A DNA stretch of 64,000 bases from Polynucleobacter sp. AP-Kaivos-20-H2. GTDB taxonomy: Bacteria > Pseudomonadota > Gammaproteobacteria > Burkholderiales > Burkholderiaceae. Below the pieces are notes generated by a model. The model did not search any database and was not told the origin of the DNA. It saw nothing but the letters and a program-made list of their open reading frames with translations. The DNA lies in the NCBI RefSeq assembly GCF_018882215.1, contig NZ_JACVOX010000001.1, positions 479,805 to 543,804 on the forward strand, in the 5' to 3' direction. Both the position numbers and the translations under genes were made by a program. Of this stretch, positions 41,627 through 49,577 are shown piece by piece. Within the stretch, counting starts at the first letter, position 1. Every line of letters starts with the position of its first letter.

Positions 41627-42500
41627 AAATCCTCCGCTGCGGCGACGTAAACGCCAGGAAGATCATGAACATCATGATCGTTGGCTGGTGTCCTATGCCG
41701 ATTTCATCACCCTGCTCTTTGCCTTTTTTGTGGTGATGTATGCCAGCTCAAGCATTAATGAAAAGAAATATGACGCCTTATCCAACTCCCTAGTATCTGC
41801 TTTTGCTCCAATCCAAACAACCGAAGGTGAGAGCAAACTGGAAAATAAAATCAAGATGAGTGGTGAAATTGCAGGCACTCAAACTGAACAGAGTCCTATC
41901 CTAATTGACCCACTAGGTCTTATCAGGCTTAAGCGTGAAATGGCTTTTCAGAAGCGCGAGAAAATGAATCGGGTTGAAAAGGATTTGACCAATGCTCTAA
42001 AACCGCTCATTGATGAGGGCAAAATTGGAGTAATGCAAACCTCTAAAGGGGTGCGCGTTGACATCATCGATAGCTACTTATTTAGCCCAGGCTCTGCCAA
42101 TATCACCAGCCCTGCCGCGCTCGCTACCCTATCGCAGATTGCCCCCATTCTGGCAAAAGTGGATCAAGCGATTGATATTGAAGGTCATACGGATAACCAG
42201 CCGATCAACACCAAAGCCTTTGGCTCTAATTGGGAACTCTCGGCCATTAGGGCAACCACTGTTCTTAATATCTTGAGCCAAAAAGGAATTAGCGAAGCGC
42301 GTTTGAGCGCAACAGGTTTTGGCTCCTCAAGACCAATAGAATCAAACGACACCGTTGCAGGGAAAGCAAAAAATAGAAGGGTCTCTATCTTGCTGCTCAA
42401 TGATTCCGGACAGCAGCCCGGATCCGATATAGCCCCCACTAAGGCTGTCCAACGGGCAGCCCCGTCACAAATGCCGCCTAATGAAACAAAGAGCCAATAA
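41610..42500 (+). CDS. motD: Second flagellar motor protein of the MotB family (MotD), non-ATG start
   Basis: The first ordinary start in frame is GTG 41688 (VSYADFITLLFAFFVVMYASS), but that removes the charged cytosolic segment RRRKRQEDHEHHDRWL that MotD proteins always have. The frame is open upstream from 41598, and a CTG at 41610, with AGAGG nine bases upstream, fits best as the start and overlaps the motC stop. The protein then has about 296 residues: membrane helix with the ion-binding Asp, and OmpA-type domain (DIEGHTDNQPI; KNRRVSILLL). ATT/ATC starts cannot be excluded. Confidence 0.72.
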   Translation: MDTSFKNPPLRRRKRQEDHEHHDRWLVSYADFITLLFAFFVVMYASSSINEKKYDALSNSLVSAFAPIQTTEGESKLENKIKMSGEIAGTQTEQSPILIDPLGLIRLKREMAFQKREKMNRVEKDLTNALKPLIDEGKIGVMQTSKGVRVDIIDSYLFSPGSANITSPAALATLSQIAPILAKVDQAIDIEGHTDNQPINTKAFGSNWELSAIRATTVLNILSQKGISEARLSATGFGSSRPIESNDTVAGKAKNRRVSILLLNDSGQQPGSDIAPTKAVQRAAPSQMPPNETKSQ

Positions 42501-42571
42501 ATTCACCAAGAACTAATCTTAAAAATAATAAGCTGTAATACCATTCAAACACTGACCTTATAATAGTATTT

Positions 42572-42862
42572 ATGTCCATCCTCGACCTAATTGGCCCCCT
42601 GCTTTTCGTTATCTTAATCATCATGGTGATCGGGATTGCCGCTTTTGTGGTTAAGCTAAGCGATGCCATTGATAAGCAAGAAAAAACGATTAAGACTTTA
42701 TTTAGAATAATCGAAGAAAATCAAGCTGAAGCTCGCAATGCAATTGATGCCTTTGAGTCCACCCGTGAAAAAGTGGTTAGTGTTAGCACTCGGGTAGATA
42801 GCACCGAGTTTGAATTAAAGGGGATAAGAGATAAAATGAAAGAGCTGGCTATCAAAAAATAG
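42572..42862 (+). CDS. Small membrane coiled-coil protein of unknown function
   Basis: A 96-residue protein: one N-terminal membrane helix (LIGPLLFVILIIMVIGIAAFVVKL) then a heptad-rich helix (SDAIDKQEKTIKTLFRIIEENQ ... ELKGIRDKMKELAIKK). Topology resembles small scaffold or division-associated proteins, but I do not recognise a family. It lies 71 bases after motD on the same strand; a flagellar role is possible but not shown. Confidence 0.6.
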   Translation: MSILDLIGPLLFVILIIMVIGIAAFVVKLSDAIDKQEKTIKTLFRIIEENQAEARNAIDAFESTREKVVSVSTRVDSTEFELKGIRDKMKELAIKK

Positions 42863-42918
42863 CTTGGCCCACAGCTGTTTATTTGGCTAGCTTTTTAGCA
42901 GAAGCCGAATAACTTGCA

Positions 42919-43245
42919 TCACCAAAACTTGATGGGCAATAAGTAGCCGTCAATCTCTCTGTTGAGGGCTTGTTTTGATGAATCAGTAGTGATTTTTTCT
43001 TTAACCAAATGAATCAACATATCAATTACCAGTACTCGCACTTCATCTGGGTGCCAAACATTCATTCGATCTGAGAATGAGGACAAAAAATTCTTACCAT
43101 TCAGGCCTCGTAATCCAGGATGCAAGTTTTCTGAGACTTCAATAGTCGTTGCCAGAGATAGCATGGCATTGCGATTACCAGAAAACTGAGTATTAAAGGT
43201 TCTGCATAATCTTTCGATTAGCTCAGATTCGGTCATTTGAGACAT
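42919..43245 (-). CDS. Small unknown protein, paralogue A
   Basis: A 108-residue, helical, soluble protein starting MSQMTESELIERLCRTFN. No family recognised. The C-terminal part, HPDEVRVLVIDMLIHLVKEKI ... GYLLPIKFW, matches the C-terminal part of the divergent neighbour at 43313 (FPHELRKNAIQMVSYLLHKHI ... EQLLALKEW) in spacing and charge pattern. The two are probably paralogues facing away from each other across 67 bases. Confidence 0.55.
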   Translation of the reverse strand: MSQMTESELIERLCRTFNTQFSGNRNAMLSLATTIEVSENLHPGLRGLNGKNFLSSFSDRMNVWHPDEVRVLVIDMLIHLVKEKITTDSSKQALNREIDGYLLPIKFW

Positions 43246-43312
43246 ACTGTATTCAGATTTCTAGGCTAGGATTAAAGACGCTTAATAGCGGGTATTATGA
43301 CATCTTTTAAAT

Positions 43313-43717
43313 ATGAAGGCCACCATATCCCTCCTTGCCAAATACAGCCACAACCGTATGAAAAGTAACGCTTCCAAAATTAGAGCGGCTGATAAAAGGG
43401 CTGCCAGACTCTTGTGTCAGGCCTTTAATGATGCGATGCGCGGTGGCACGGACTATAAAGTTGCCCTCGTGAAGATGATTGATTCTCAAAAATCTCAGAT
43501 TTCAGAGCTCAAAGCTCTGGACTCGAAAAGTGTCTTGGCAGCCTCAAACCTCCAGGTAAATGTCATGTTCCCTCATGAGTTACGTAAAAATGCCATTCAG
43601 ATGGTTTCATATTTACTGCATAAACATATCAATCCGAATCTAGATGGTGCGGATCGCTTCACATTGGAGGTGTTTGTTGATGAGCAGTTGCTAGCGCTTA
43701 AGGAGTGGACTAAGTGA
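43313..43717 (+). CDS. Small unknown protein, paralogue B
   Basis: A 134-residue helical soluble protein, starting ATG 43313, basic at the N-terminus (KYSHNRMKSNASKIRAADKRAAR). It shares its C-terminal half with the gene at 42919 (paralogue A), but carries an extra 25-residue N-terminal stretch. No named family recognised. It stands at the edge of the AT-rich glycan region. Confidence 0.55.
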   Translation: MKATISLLAKYSHNRMKSNASKIRAADKRAARLLCQAFNDAMRGGTDYKVALVKMIDSQKSQISELKALDSKSVLAASNLQVNVMFPHELRKNAIQMVSYLLHKHINPNLDGADRFTLEVFVDEQLLALKEWTK

Positions 43718-44045
43718 GCATTCTTTTAAATGATCCAACTTGTATATTCAATACTTGATAAATCCTTAAATAAACTCAAAATATCCTACAAAAACAATGT
43801 TGGATTTATTCAGCAAAAATTATTTTCTTCTAGTCCTAGGCCAAATTTTTACCATCGAAATATACTAGATCAGATGACAAAATGAGGAGCCATTTTACAA
43901 ATTTTTTGGACACCAATCTTTAGGCCAACTTCATTATTTAGCGAACTAATTCAGAATTAGGGCATTTTTTGGGCTCTTATTAGGGGATTTGTTAATGAAG
44001 GTAAATTTTAGAATTAACAAAGACACTTAATCTAAGATTTTATAT
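43718..44045. other. Gene-free AT-rich spacer at island edge
   Basis: These 328 bases hold no supported gene. Base composition shifts towards AT here and stays so up to about 49.6 kb. I saw no terminator or clear direct repeats marking an integration site. A promoter for kpsF must lie in it, but none is convincing. Confidence 0.4.
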
Positions 44046-45014
44046 ATGCCCCAAAAAAATGCTACTGCATGGAGTCGAACTAGCTTTGCTAAATCTATCC
44101 TTAGCAAGGAGATTGCCGGCCTGCAAAAATTAAAAGACTCTCTAGATTCAAACACAATAAATGCAGTAGATTTAATTAAAAAATGTAAAGGTAAGTTAGT
44201 AATAACTGGTATCGGCAAATCTGGTCACATAGCCCTTAAAATTGCATCAACTTTTGCAAGCACTGGAACGCAAGCACTGTTTATGCATCCATCTGAGGCC
44301 AACCATGGAGATTTAGGCCTTATTCATAAAAATGATTTAGTTATTGCACTTTCAAATTCAGGGGAATCTTCAGAGTTATTTGAGACACTAAATTATTGCA
44401 AGCGTTTTAATATCAATGTAATTGGAATAACAAGCAATAGTAAAAGTACACTTGCGAAATTTTCAAAGCAAACGTTATTATTGCCAAAAATAAGAGAGGC
44501 TTGTCCATTGGGAATGGCTCCAACCACCTCAACAATGATGATGCTTGCTTTAGGAGATGTGCTTGCAATGTCAACCTTAAAGATTAAGGAGTTTAGTCTT
44601 AAGGAATTTCACTATTACCATCCTGGAGGAAAGTTGGGGCAAAAATTGTTAAGTGTCTCAGAGGTTATGGGAGTCAATCTCCCATTGGTATATTCTGGGA
44701 GCTCTCTTGCTGAATCAGTGATCAAAATGTCTGAAAATAGACTGGGATGCGTTGGGATTATTGATCGCAAAGACAACTTAATTGGCATATTCACCGACGG
44801 AGATCTACGACGAAGCTTTACAAAAGCAAATCATGAAAAATCAATAGATGAATTAATGCACTGCGATCCCATAATGATAGAACCAGAATTGCTGTTAGCC
44901 GACTTATTGAAGATTTTTAAAAAGAATCGCATACCATCCATCTTTGTATGCCGCAAAAGAAAACCCGTTGGCTTTGTTCACTTGCATGATCTTTTGAAGA
45001 ATGAATTGATATGA
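44046..45014 (+). CDS. kdsD: KpsF/KdsD-type sugar-phosphate isomerase
   Basis: A 322-residue protein: SIS domain (residues about 35-180) with VITGIGKSGHIALKIASTFASTGT and LSNSGESSELF, then two CBS domains (about 205-320). This matches D-arabinose 5-phosphate isomerases (KdsD/KpsF/GutQ), which feed 3-deoxy-octulosonate synthesis for LPS or capsule. Key residues HPSEANHGDLG and the CPLGMAPTTST loop are present. The start of an AT-rich cassette; coupled by four bases to the next gene. A related isomerase acting on another sugar phosphate is possible. Confidence 0.88.
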   Translation: MPQKNATAWSRTSFAKSILSKEIAGLQKLKDSLDSNTINAVDLIKKCKGKLVITGIGKSGHIALKIASTFASTGTQALFMHPSEANHGDLGLIHKNDLVIALSNSGESSELFETLNYCKRFNINVIGITSNSKSTLAKFSKQTLLLPKIREACPLGMAPTTSTMMMLALGDVLAMSTLKIKEFSLKEFHYYHPGGKLGQKLLSVSEVMGVNLPLVYSGSSLAESVIKMSENRLGCVGIIDRKDNLIGIFTDGDLRRSFTKANHEKSIDELMHCDPIMIEPELLLADLLKIFKKNRIPSIFVCRKRKPVGFVHLHDLLKNELI

Positions 45015-46540
45015 AAGAATTTGATTCGTATGTTGTAGTTCAAGCGGGTGGAAGAGGAAGTAGATTAAGGCACCATACTTGGAATAAGCCAAAATGTTTG
45101 GTATCTGTTAGAGGAAAGCCTCTTATTTATCATTTGTTTGATCGCTTCCCCAAGAGTAAATTTATTGTGATCGGGGATTATGCATTTGATCAGTTAGAGG
45201 CTTATTTGCAGCTTAACCCGCCCCCAAATCAGTACCAATTATTAAAGGCAGATTCAAAGGGTACAGCCTCCGGAATTGCTCAAGCATTAGCATTATTGCC
45301 AACAAACTCGAGCGTACTATTGACTTGGAGCGATCTAATTATTCATGAATTTCCTGAAATAAGTTCTGAATCATCTCCTATTGTCTTCACGACGAACTCA
45401 TTCACATGTAGATGGTCAGTCTCTGAAAATAATAAACTTCAGGAGGTTACTTCAAGCGATAAAGGTATTCCGGGAATCTTTTACTTTCCCAAAGTCCAGG
45501 ATATTCTAAATGTCCCAAAACATGGTGAGTTTGTAAAATGGTTCTCTCAAACGGCTGCTAAATTTATAACAATAGATTGCTCTCACCTAGAGGAACTAGG
45601 TGATTTTGAAACAATTGAAAATGATAATGAAAGATCGGGGTTTTCTAGGTTTTTTAATAAAGTTGAGGTACTCGAGGATAGGGTTATAAAAAGTGTCGTA
45701 GATCACAACTATGATGATGTACATAAAAAAGAGGTTGACTGGTACAAAGAAGCTAAATCATTGGGTTTTCTGCGCATACCAAAAATTTTTTCCTATTCCC
45801 CTCTAGAGATGGAGAGAATAAAAGGTCTTCATGCATATCAAATGAAAGACCTTAATGAGCGTGAGAAGAGGGCCATTATTGTTGATGGGCTTGATGCGTT
45901 GATAGGCCTACATGGAACTGCAAGCCAGGCCGCAAATCCGAATCAAATTAATGCCGTTTACATACAAAAAACCATGGATCGTGTTCGGTCTGTATCTAAA
46001 CTGATTCCCCACTTTACTCGAGAGTCAATGACAATTAATGGAAAAAAATGCATTAATCCATTTACCGAAAAATACAAGTATTTATTTAATGAAATTAGCG
46101 CATCTTTAGATACACCGCTTTTTAATCCTATACATGGTGACCCAACATTTTCTAACTCAATAGTTGACGATAAGCTTAGGGTCTGGTTCATAGACCCTAG
46201 AGGCTATTTTCTCGATCCAGGAATCATGGGTGATCCTTGGTATGACTTTGCGAAACTTTATTATTCTGCTAAGGGTAACTATGATGCCTTTAATAGAAAG
46301 AAATTTAAATTACACATTGATGAAGATACCATCGAAATACTGATGGACGAGTCTCAATTTTCAAAGTGTGTAGATGATATTTTTGAAGAGTATTTTGGTG
46401 CTGAGATTAAAAGAATAAAGCTAATTCATGGGCTATTGTGGCTAGCCTTATCAGGCTATGCCAAAGATGATATTGATTCGGTCATTGGTTCTTTTTATCT
46501 GGGGCTATATTGGCTCCGAGAGGGTATTGAGAGTGCCTAA
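45011..46540 (+). CDS. Nucleotidyltransferase-kinase fusion for surface sugar activation
   Basis: A 509-residue two-domain protein. Residues 1-220 form a nucleotidyltransferase (QAGGRGSRLRHHTWNKPKCLV and KPLIYHLFDRFP; the GGRGSRL loop binds NTP). Residues about 240-509 form an aminoglycoside/choline-kinase-like domain with the catalytic HGDPTFSNSIVDD motif and WFIDPRGYFLDPG. Fusions of this type occur in capsule and glycan clusters, where the kinase part makes a sugar-1-phosphate or similar and the other part adds a nucleotide. The exact sugar is unknown. ATGA overlap with kdsD; the next gene overlaps its 3' end by eight bases. Confidence 0.78.
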   Translation: MKEFDSYVVVQAGGRGSRLRHHTWNKPKCLVSVRGKPLIYHLFDRFPKSKFIVIGDYAFDQLEAYLQLNPPPNQYQLLKADSKGTASGIAQALALLPTNSSVLLTWSDLIIHEFPEISSESSPIVFTTNSFTCRWSVSENNKLQEVTSSDKGIPGIFYFPKVQDILNVPKHGEFVKWFSQTAAKFITIDCSHLEELGDFETIENDNERSGFSRFFNKVEVLEDRVIKSVVDHNYDDVHKKEVDWYKEAKSLGFLRIPKIFSYSPLEMERIKGLHAYQMKDLNEREKRAIIVDGLDALIGLHGTASQAANPNQINAVYIQKTMDRVRSVSKLIPHFTRESMTINGKKCINPFTEKYKYLFNEISASLDTPLFNPIHGDPTFSNSIVDDKLRVWFIDPRGYFLDPGIMGDPWYDFAKLYYSAKGNYDAFNRKKFKLHIDEDTIEILMDESQFSKCVDDIFEEYFGAEIKRIKLIHGLLWLALSGYAKDDIDSVIGSFYLGLYWLREGIESA

Positions 46541-46919
46541 AGCAAATAATTTAATAACCATAAGCAAGCTTGATCACACCTGGTTGATTGATCTTGATGG
46601 AACAATTCTGAAACATAATGGACACTTGAATGGCCAAGACGAATTATTACCAGGTGTAAAAGATTTTTTTGAAAACATCCCCACCGAAGATTATATTATT
46701 CTCCTGACTGCACGATCCGAAGAATATAAGAATATAACCATACAGTTTTTAAATAAAATGGGGATCAGATATGACAAGGCAATATTTAACTTACCTAAAG
46801 GGGAAAGAATCTTGATTAATGATCGAAAACCTGCTGGTCTTAAAACTGCAATTGCAGTTAACTTAGAAAGAAATCTTGGAATATTAACGCTTAAGATCGA
46901 TGTTGATAAAAATTTATAA
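46533..46919 (+). CDS. HAD-superfamily phosphatase-like protein
   Basis: The long frame reaches upstream to 46458 inside the previous gene, but the GTG at 46533 has AGAGGG nine bases upstream and starts just before the previous stop, so I take it as the start (about 128 residues). The HAD motif I is WLIDLDGTILKHNG, motif II TARS, and a Lys/Asp end LINDRKPAG. Size and motif fit a capless HAD phosphatase used in nucleotide-activated sugar routes, as GmhB-type proteins are. It works most likely with the isomerase and transferase next to it. Confidence 0.72.
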   Translation: MPKANNLITISKLDHTWLIDLDGTILKHNGHLNGQDELLPGVKDFFENIPTEDYIILLTARSEEYKNITIQFLNKMGIRYDKAIFNLPKGERILINDRKPAGLKTAIAVNLERNLGILTLKIDVDKNL

Positions 46920-46975
46920 ATAATAATGTAAATATTAGATTTTAATAAAATTTAATATTAAAAAGAAAATAAAAA

Positions 46976-47884
46976 ATGATTAATAATCCACATTCTCCAA
47001 AAGCCCAACTTAAGAAAATTCTTCAATATTATTTTGAGGAAAATGGTCTAGTTTATTCTGACTTCTGTATATTCGTCCCAATTTATGGACTCGGTGATAA
47101 ATTAGCATATCTAAGCGCTCTTCATCATATCAAAGAAAAGGGTATTAAGATATGCATTTTGTCCAAATCAAATGATGTAATGTTATTTCTCTATAAGGAA
47201 CTAGCTGATTTTATTATTTTAAATGATGAGATTTTATTAAACCCTTGGTTGCATGGTGATAATTATATTTCTCCAGGAAATATTTTCTTCATGTGGCACT
47301 CCCTATATTTTGATGGAATACTCCATGAAGTTAAGGGTGAGCGTAAGGGAGTTTTTGATAATTACATTGGGGGACATAAACTTGCAGTTAAGTTTTCAAT
47401 GGGATTGCCTGTAGATGCAACACTTAATACCTTAAATGCAATTAAATTGATTAAAAAAAATGATATTTCAGAGGATTATGTATTTATATCACCCATTTCA
47501 AACTCATATGCATCCTCCATGGATGGGGATAAATTAATTAAATTGATTGAATGGTTTAAAAATAGAAGCATAACGGTAATATTAAATACTACAAATAATG
47601 ATTTGGTGAATACGAATTTTGACAATCTTCAATCGGTAAATTTCTTTAACGGATCCTTAATTGAATGCTTAGAATTGGCGAAAGGCGCCAAACTTTCACT
47701 TAATAGTCGAAGCGGTTTATCAGAACTTTACTCAATGCTAGATATTCCATTTATTGATATAAATGGCGAAAAAATGGGAAATTTTTGGAGTCTTAAGGAT
47801 AACTTCTTTCGACCGCCAATTTATGAGTTAGAGGGTATTGATCAACTTAGTGAAGAATTTTTAACAATTTTCAGTACGCACTAA
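46976..47884 (+). CDS. Glycosyltransferase-like protein (GT-B fold)
   Basis: A 302-residue AT-rich gene. The protein has a GT-B outline: an N-terminal Rossmann-like part with FVPIYGLGDKLAYLSALHHIKEKG, and a C-terminal part with VFISPISNSYASSMDGDKLIKLIEW and LNSRSGLSELYSMLDIPFI, the latter looking like a donor-binding segment as in GT9-type heptosyltransferases. No membrane helix. Family assignment is by outline only; a scaffold protein of the same fold is possible. Confidence 0.5.
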   Translation: MINNPHSPKAQLKKILQYYFEENGLVYSDFCIFVPIYGLGDKLAYLSALHHIKEKGIKICILSKSNDVMLFLYKELADFIILNDEILLNPWLHGDNYISPGNIFFMWHSLYFDGILHEVKGERKGVFDNYIGGHKLAVKFSMGLPVDATLNTLNAIKLIKKNDISEDYVFISPISNSYASSMDGDKLIKLIEWFKNRSITVILNTTNNDLVNTNFDNLQSVNFFNGSLIECLELAKGAKLSLNSRSGLSELYSMLDIPFIDINGEKMGNFWSLKDNFFRPPIYELEGIDQLSEEFLTIFSTH

Positions 47885-48065
47885 GTGATCGCATTATTAA
47901 CTGGACACGTAACAATTAAACCAAATAAATTATAAAATCAGGAAAATCATTCCTTAAGAGGTATGACATCTTGAAGATTTTTAGATAGAATTTAATTCAA
48001 TTTATTATGGCGATTAAAAAACTTAGCCTACACTTTTCCTAACAAATATTTTTTAAATATAAATT

Positions 48066-48893
48066 ATGTTACCAAATAACACCAACCTTATAACATCTAT
48101 TCCACCACCCCTTCTCAAAAAAGGTGGGCATTCAATTGATGATGAAAAGCATCGGTGGCAGTCCCTTTGCTTGCAGTCTTGGATAAATTCTGGGCATGAT
48201 GTTTTTTCTATAAACTCAACGGACGAGATAGTTCTTCTTAAGGAGATTTTTCCAAATGTAAATTTTATTCCTGCTTTTAGGAGTACGCATGATGTCAATA
48301 GCCGACATTTGATTTATATTTCAGATGCTTTGAATTCTATCAAACTTTTACCCGCTAAAAGAATTGCAATATGCAATGCTGATGTTTTAATTTCAGAAAG
48401 TATCAATGGCGCTATTCTAATAAATGATCCAGATTTCTGTTATTCAAATCGTATTGATATTGAGTCCACTGAGTCTAGAGCGGGTGATATATTTTATGGA
48501 ATCGATTATTTTAATATGAGTGAAAAGTTTGTGAATTCTTTACCAGAGACATTATTTGCTTTTGGTCTACCATGGTGGGACTACTGGTTACCAGTTCATG
48601 CGTTATCTACGGGCTTAACCATTCATAAACTTCTAAATGAACAATTATCGCCTATCTTGTTACATAAAAAACATAATAACGCCTGGAATCCGTCAGAACT
48701 GTCAATATTAGGTCAATATTTTTTTAGCCTTGCTTGGAATACTACAGAAACTCAAAACAATATCTCCCTTGTTGAAATGTTTCATAATTTTAATGCTGCA
48801 TCAAATAATCAAAATCAGCTTCAACTTCATATTTTTTTAGCTCAATCTATATCCTCTTATATTAATTTTCATTCAGCTCCATTAATTGTTTAA
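48066..48893 (+). CDS. Possible GT-A glycosyltransferase or unknown glycan protein
   Basis: A 275-residue protein. An alternation of strands and helices and a short acidic motif near residue 97-101 (ICNADVLIS, similar to a metal-binding DxD position) suggest a GT-A type nucleotide-sugar-binding fold; the start (SIPPPLLKKGGHSIDDEKHRWQSLCLQSW) resembles other unassigned glycan-cluster proteins. Trp/Pro-rich FGLPWWDYWLPVHALSTG could be the acceptor side. Weak evidence; its place in the AT-rich cassette is the main support. Confidence 0.45.
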   Translation: MLPNNTNLITSIPPPLLKKGGHSIDDEKHRWQSLCLQSWINSGHDVFSINSTDEIVLLKEIFPNVNFIPAFRSTHDVNSRHLIYISDALNSIKLLPAKRIAICNADVLISESINGAILINDPDFCYSNRIDIESTESRAGDIFYGIDYFNMSEKFVNSLPETLFAFGLPWWDYWLPVHALSTGLTIHKLLNEQLSPILLHKKHNNAWNPSELSILGQYFFSLAWNTTETQNNISLVEMFHNFNAASNNQNQLQLHIFLAQSISSYINFHSAPLIV

Positions 48894-49577
48894 TTAATTT
48901 CAGTAAAGTTAAAATCTTAAATATACATCGTTACCTTAACTGACCTTTACAATTATTAGATATTAATGTCGAAAGTATCGAATAGATTGATTAATCATCT
49001 TATACTTTAGTGGGATTTAGGATTATTAATATTTTGAATAAAATATTAATAATCAATTTGATGGCTTATATCATTCTCATGATAATTATGAGCCACTAAA
49101 CCTATCTCAGAATTAAGATTATTTAATCAACAATTACTAATCACTGTTTGGGTTTATTACAGATCTAGCCAATAAAGGTGAGTGTCGCTGTGATGATGTA
49201 GCTATTATTTAATCAAAACATTTTGAATTAAAAAATTGCAAGGAATTAGTCAAGTATTTGAATTAAGTCTGAATTATTCAATTGCGGAATATCGATATGC
49301 CAAACTATTATTATCAATACACTGATACATATTTAAGATATAAATAGTTAATAGAAATAAAGACTATTTTCGGTCATCGTTAAATTTGAACTACTTACTA
49401 TTATCCCCTATATTCAGCAGCCTTAAGAAATTATGTGGCTCCTTTAGATTGAATACATTAAGTTTTGATGACCCTTAAATCCCACCAAAAAAGAAACTTT
49501 TGTTGTCAAAAATTCGTCTAACGACCCTGAAATTTAAAACTTCTTTTTTATAAGAGATAAGCCCTGCAAATTTGCTG
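48894..49577. other. 684-base AT-rich gene-free region between glycan cassette and flg operon
   Basis: Convergent genes end on both sides (48893 plus strand, flgJ 49578 minus strand). The stretch contains a perfect 15-bp inverted repeat (49021-49054) and other AT-rich palindromes such as CTCAT-GATAATT-ATGAG near 49077. No supported open frame. flgK and flgL, the usual followers of flgJ, are not here. Confidence 0.5.
49021..49054. terminator. Perfect 15-bp AT-rich hairpin, candidate bidirectional terminator
   Basis: GATTATTAATATTTT (49021-49035), loop GAAT, then AAAATATTAATAATC (49040-49054). It lies between convergent genes. There is no GC-rich stem and no adjacent T-run, so this is not a standard terminator; stem-loop or binding-site function are alternatives. 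Confidence 0.4.

Noticed and set aside
46458..46532. Upstream extension of the HAD gene to 46458
   Set aside because: The extension runs through the end of the previous gene and gives a hydrophobic peptide not typical of HAD proteins; GTG 46533 with AGAGGG is a better start.
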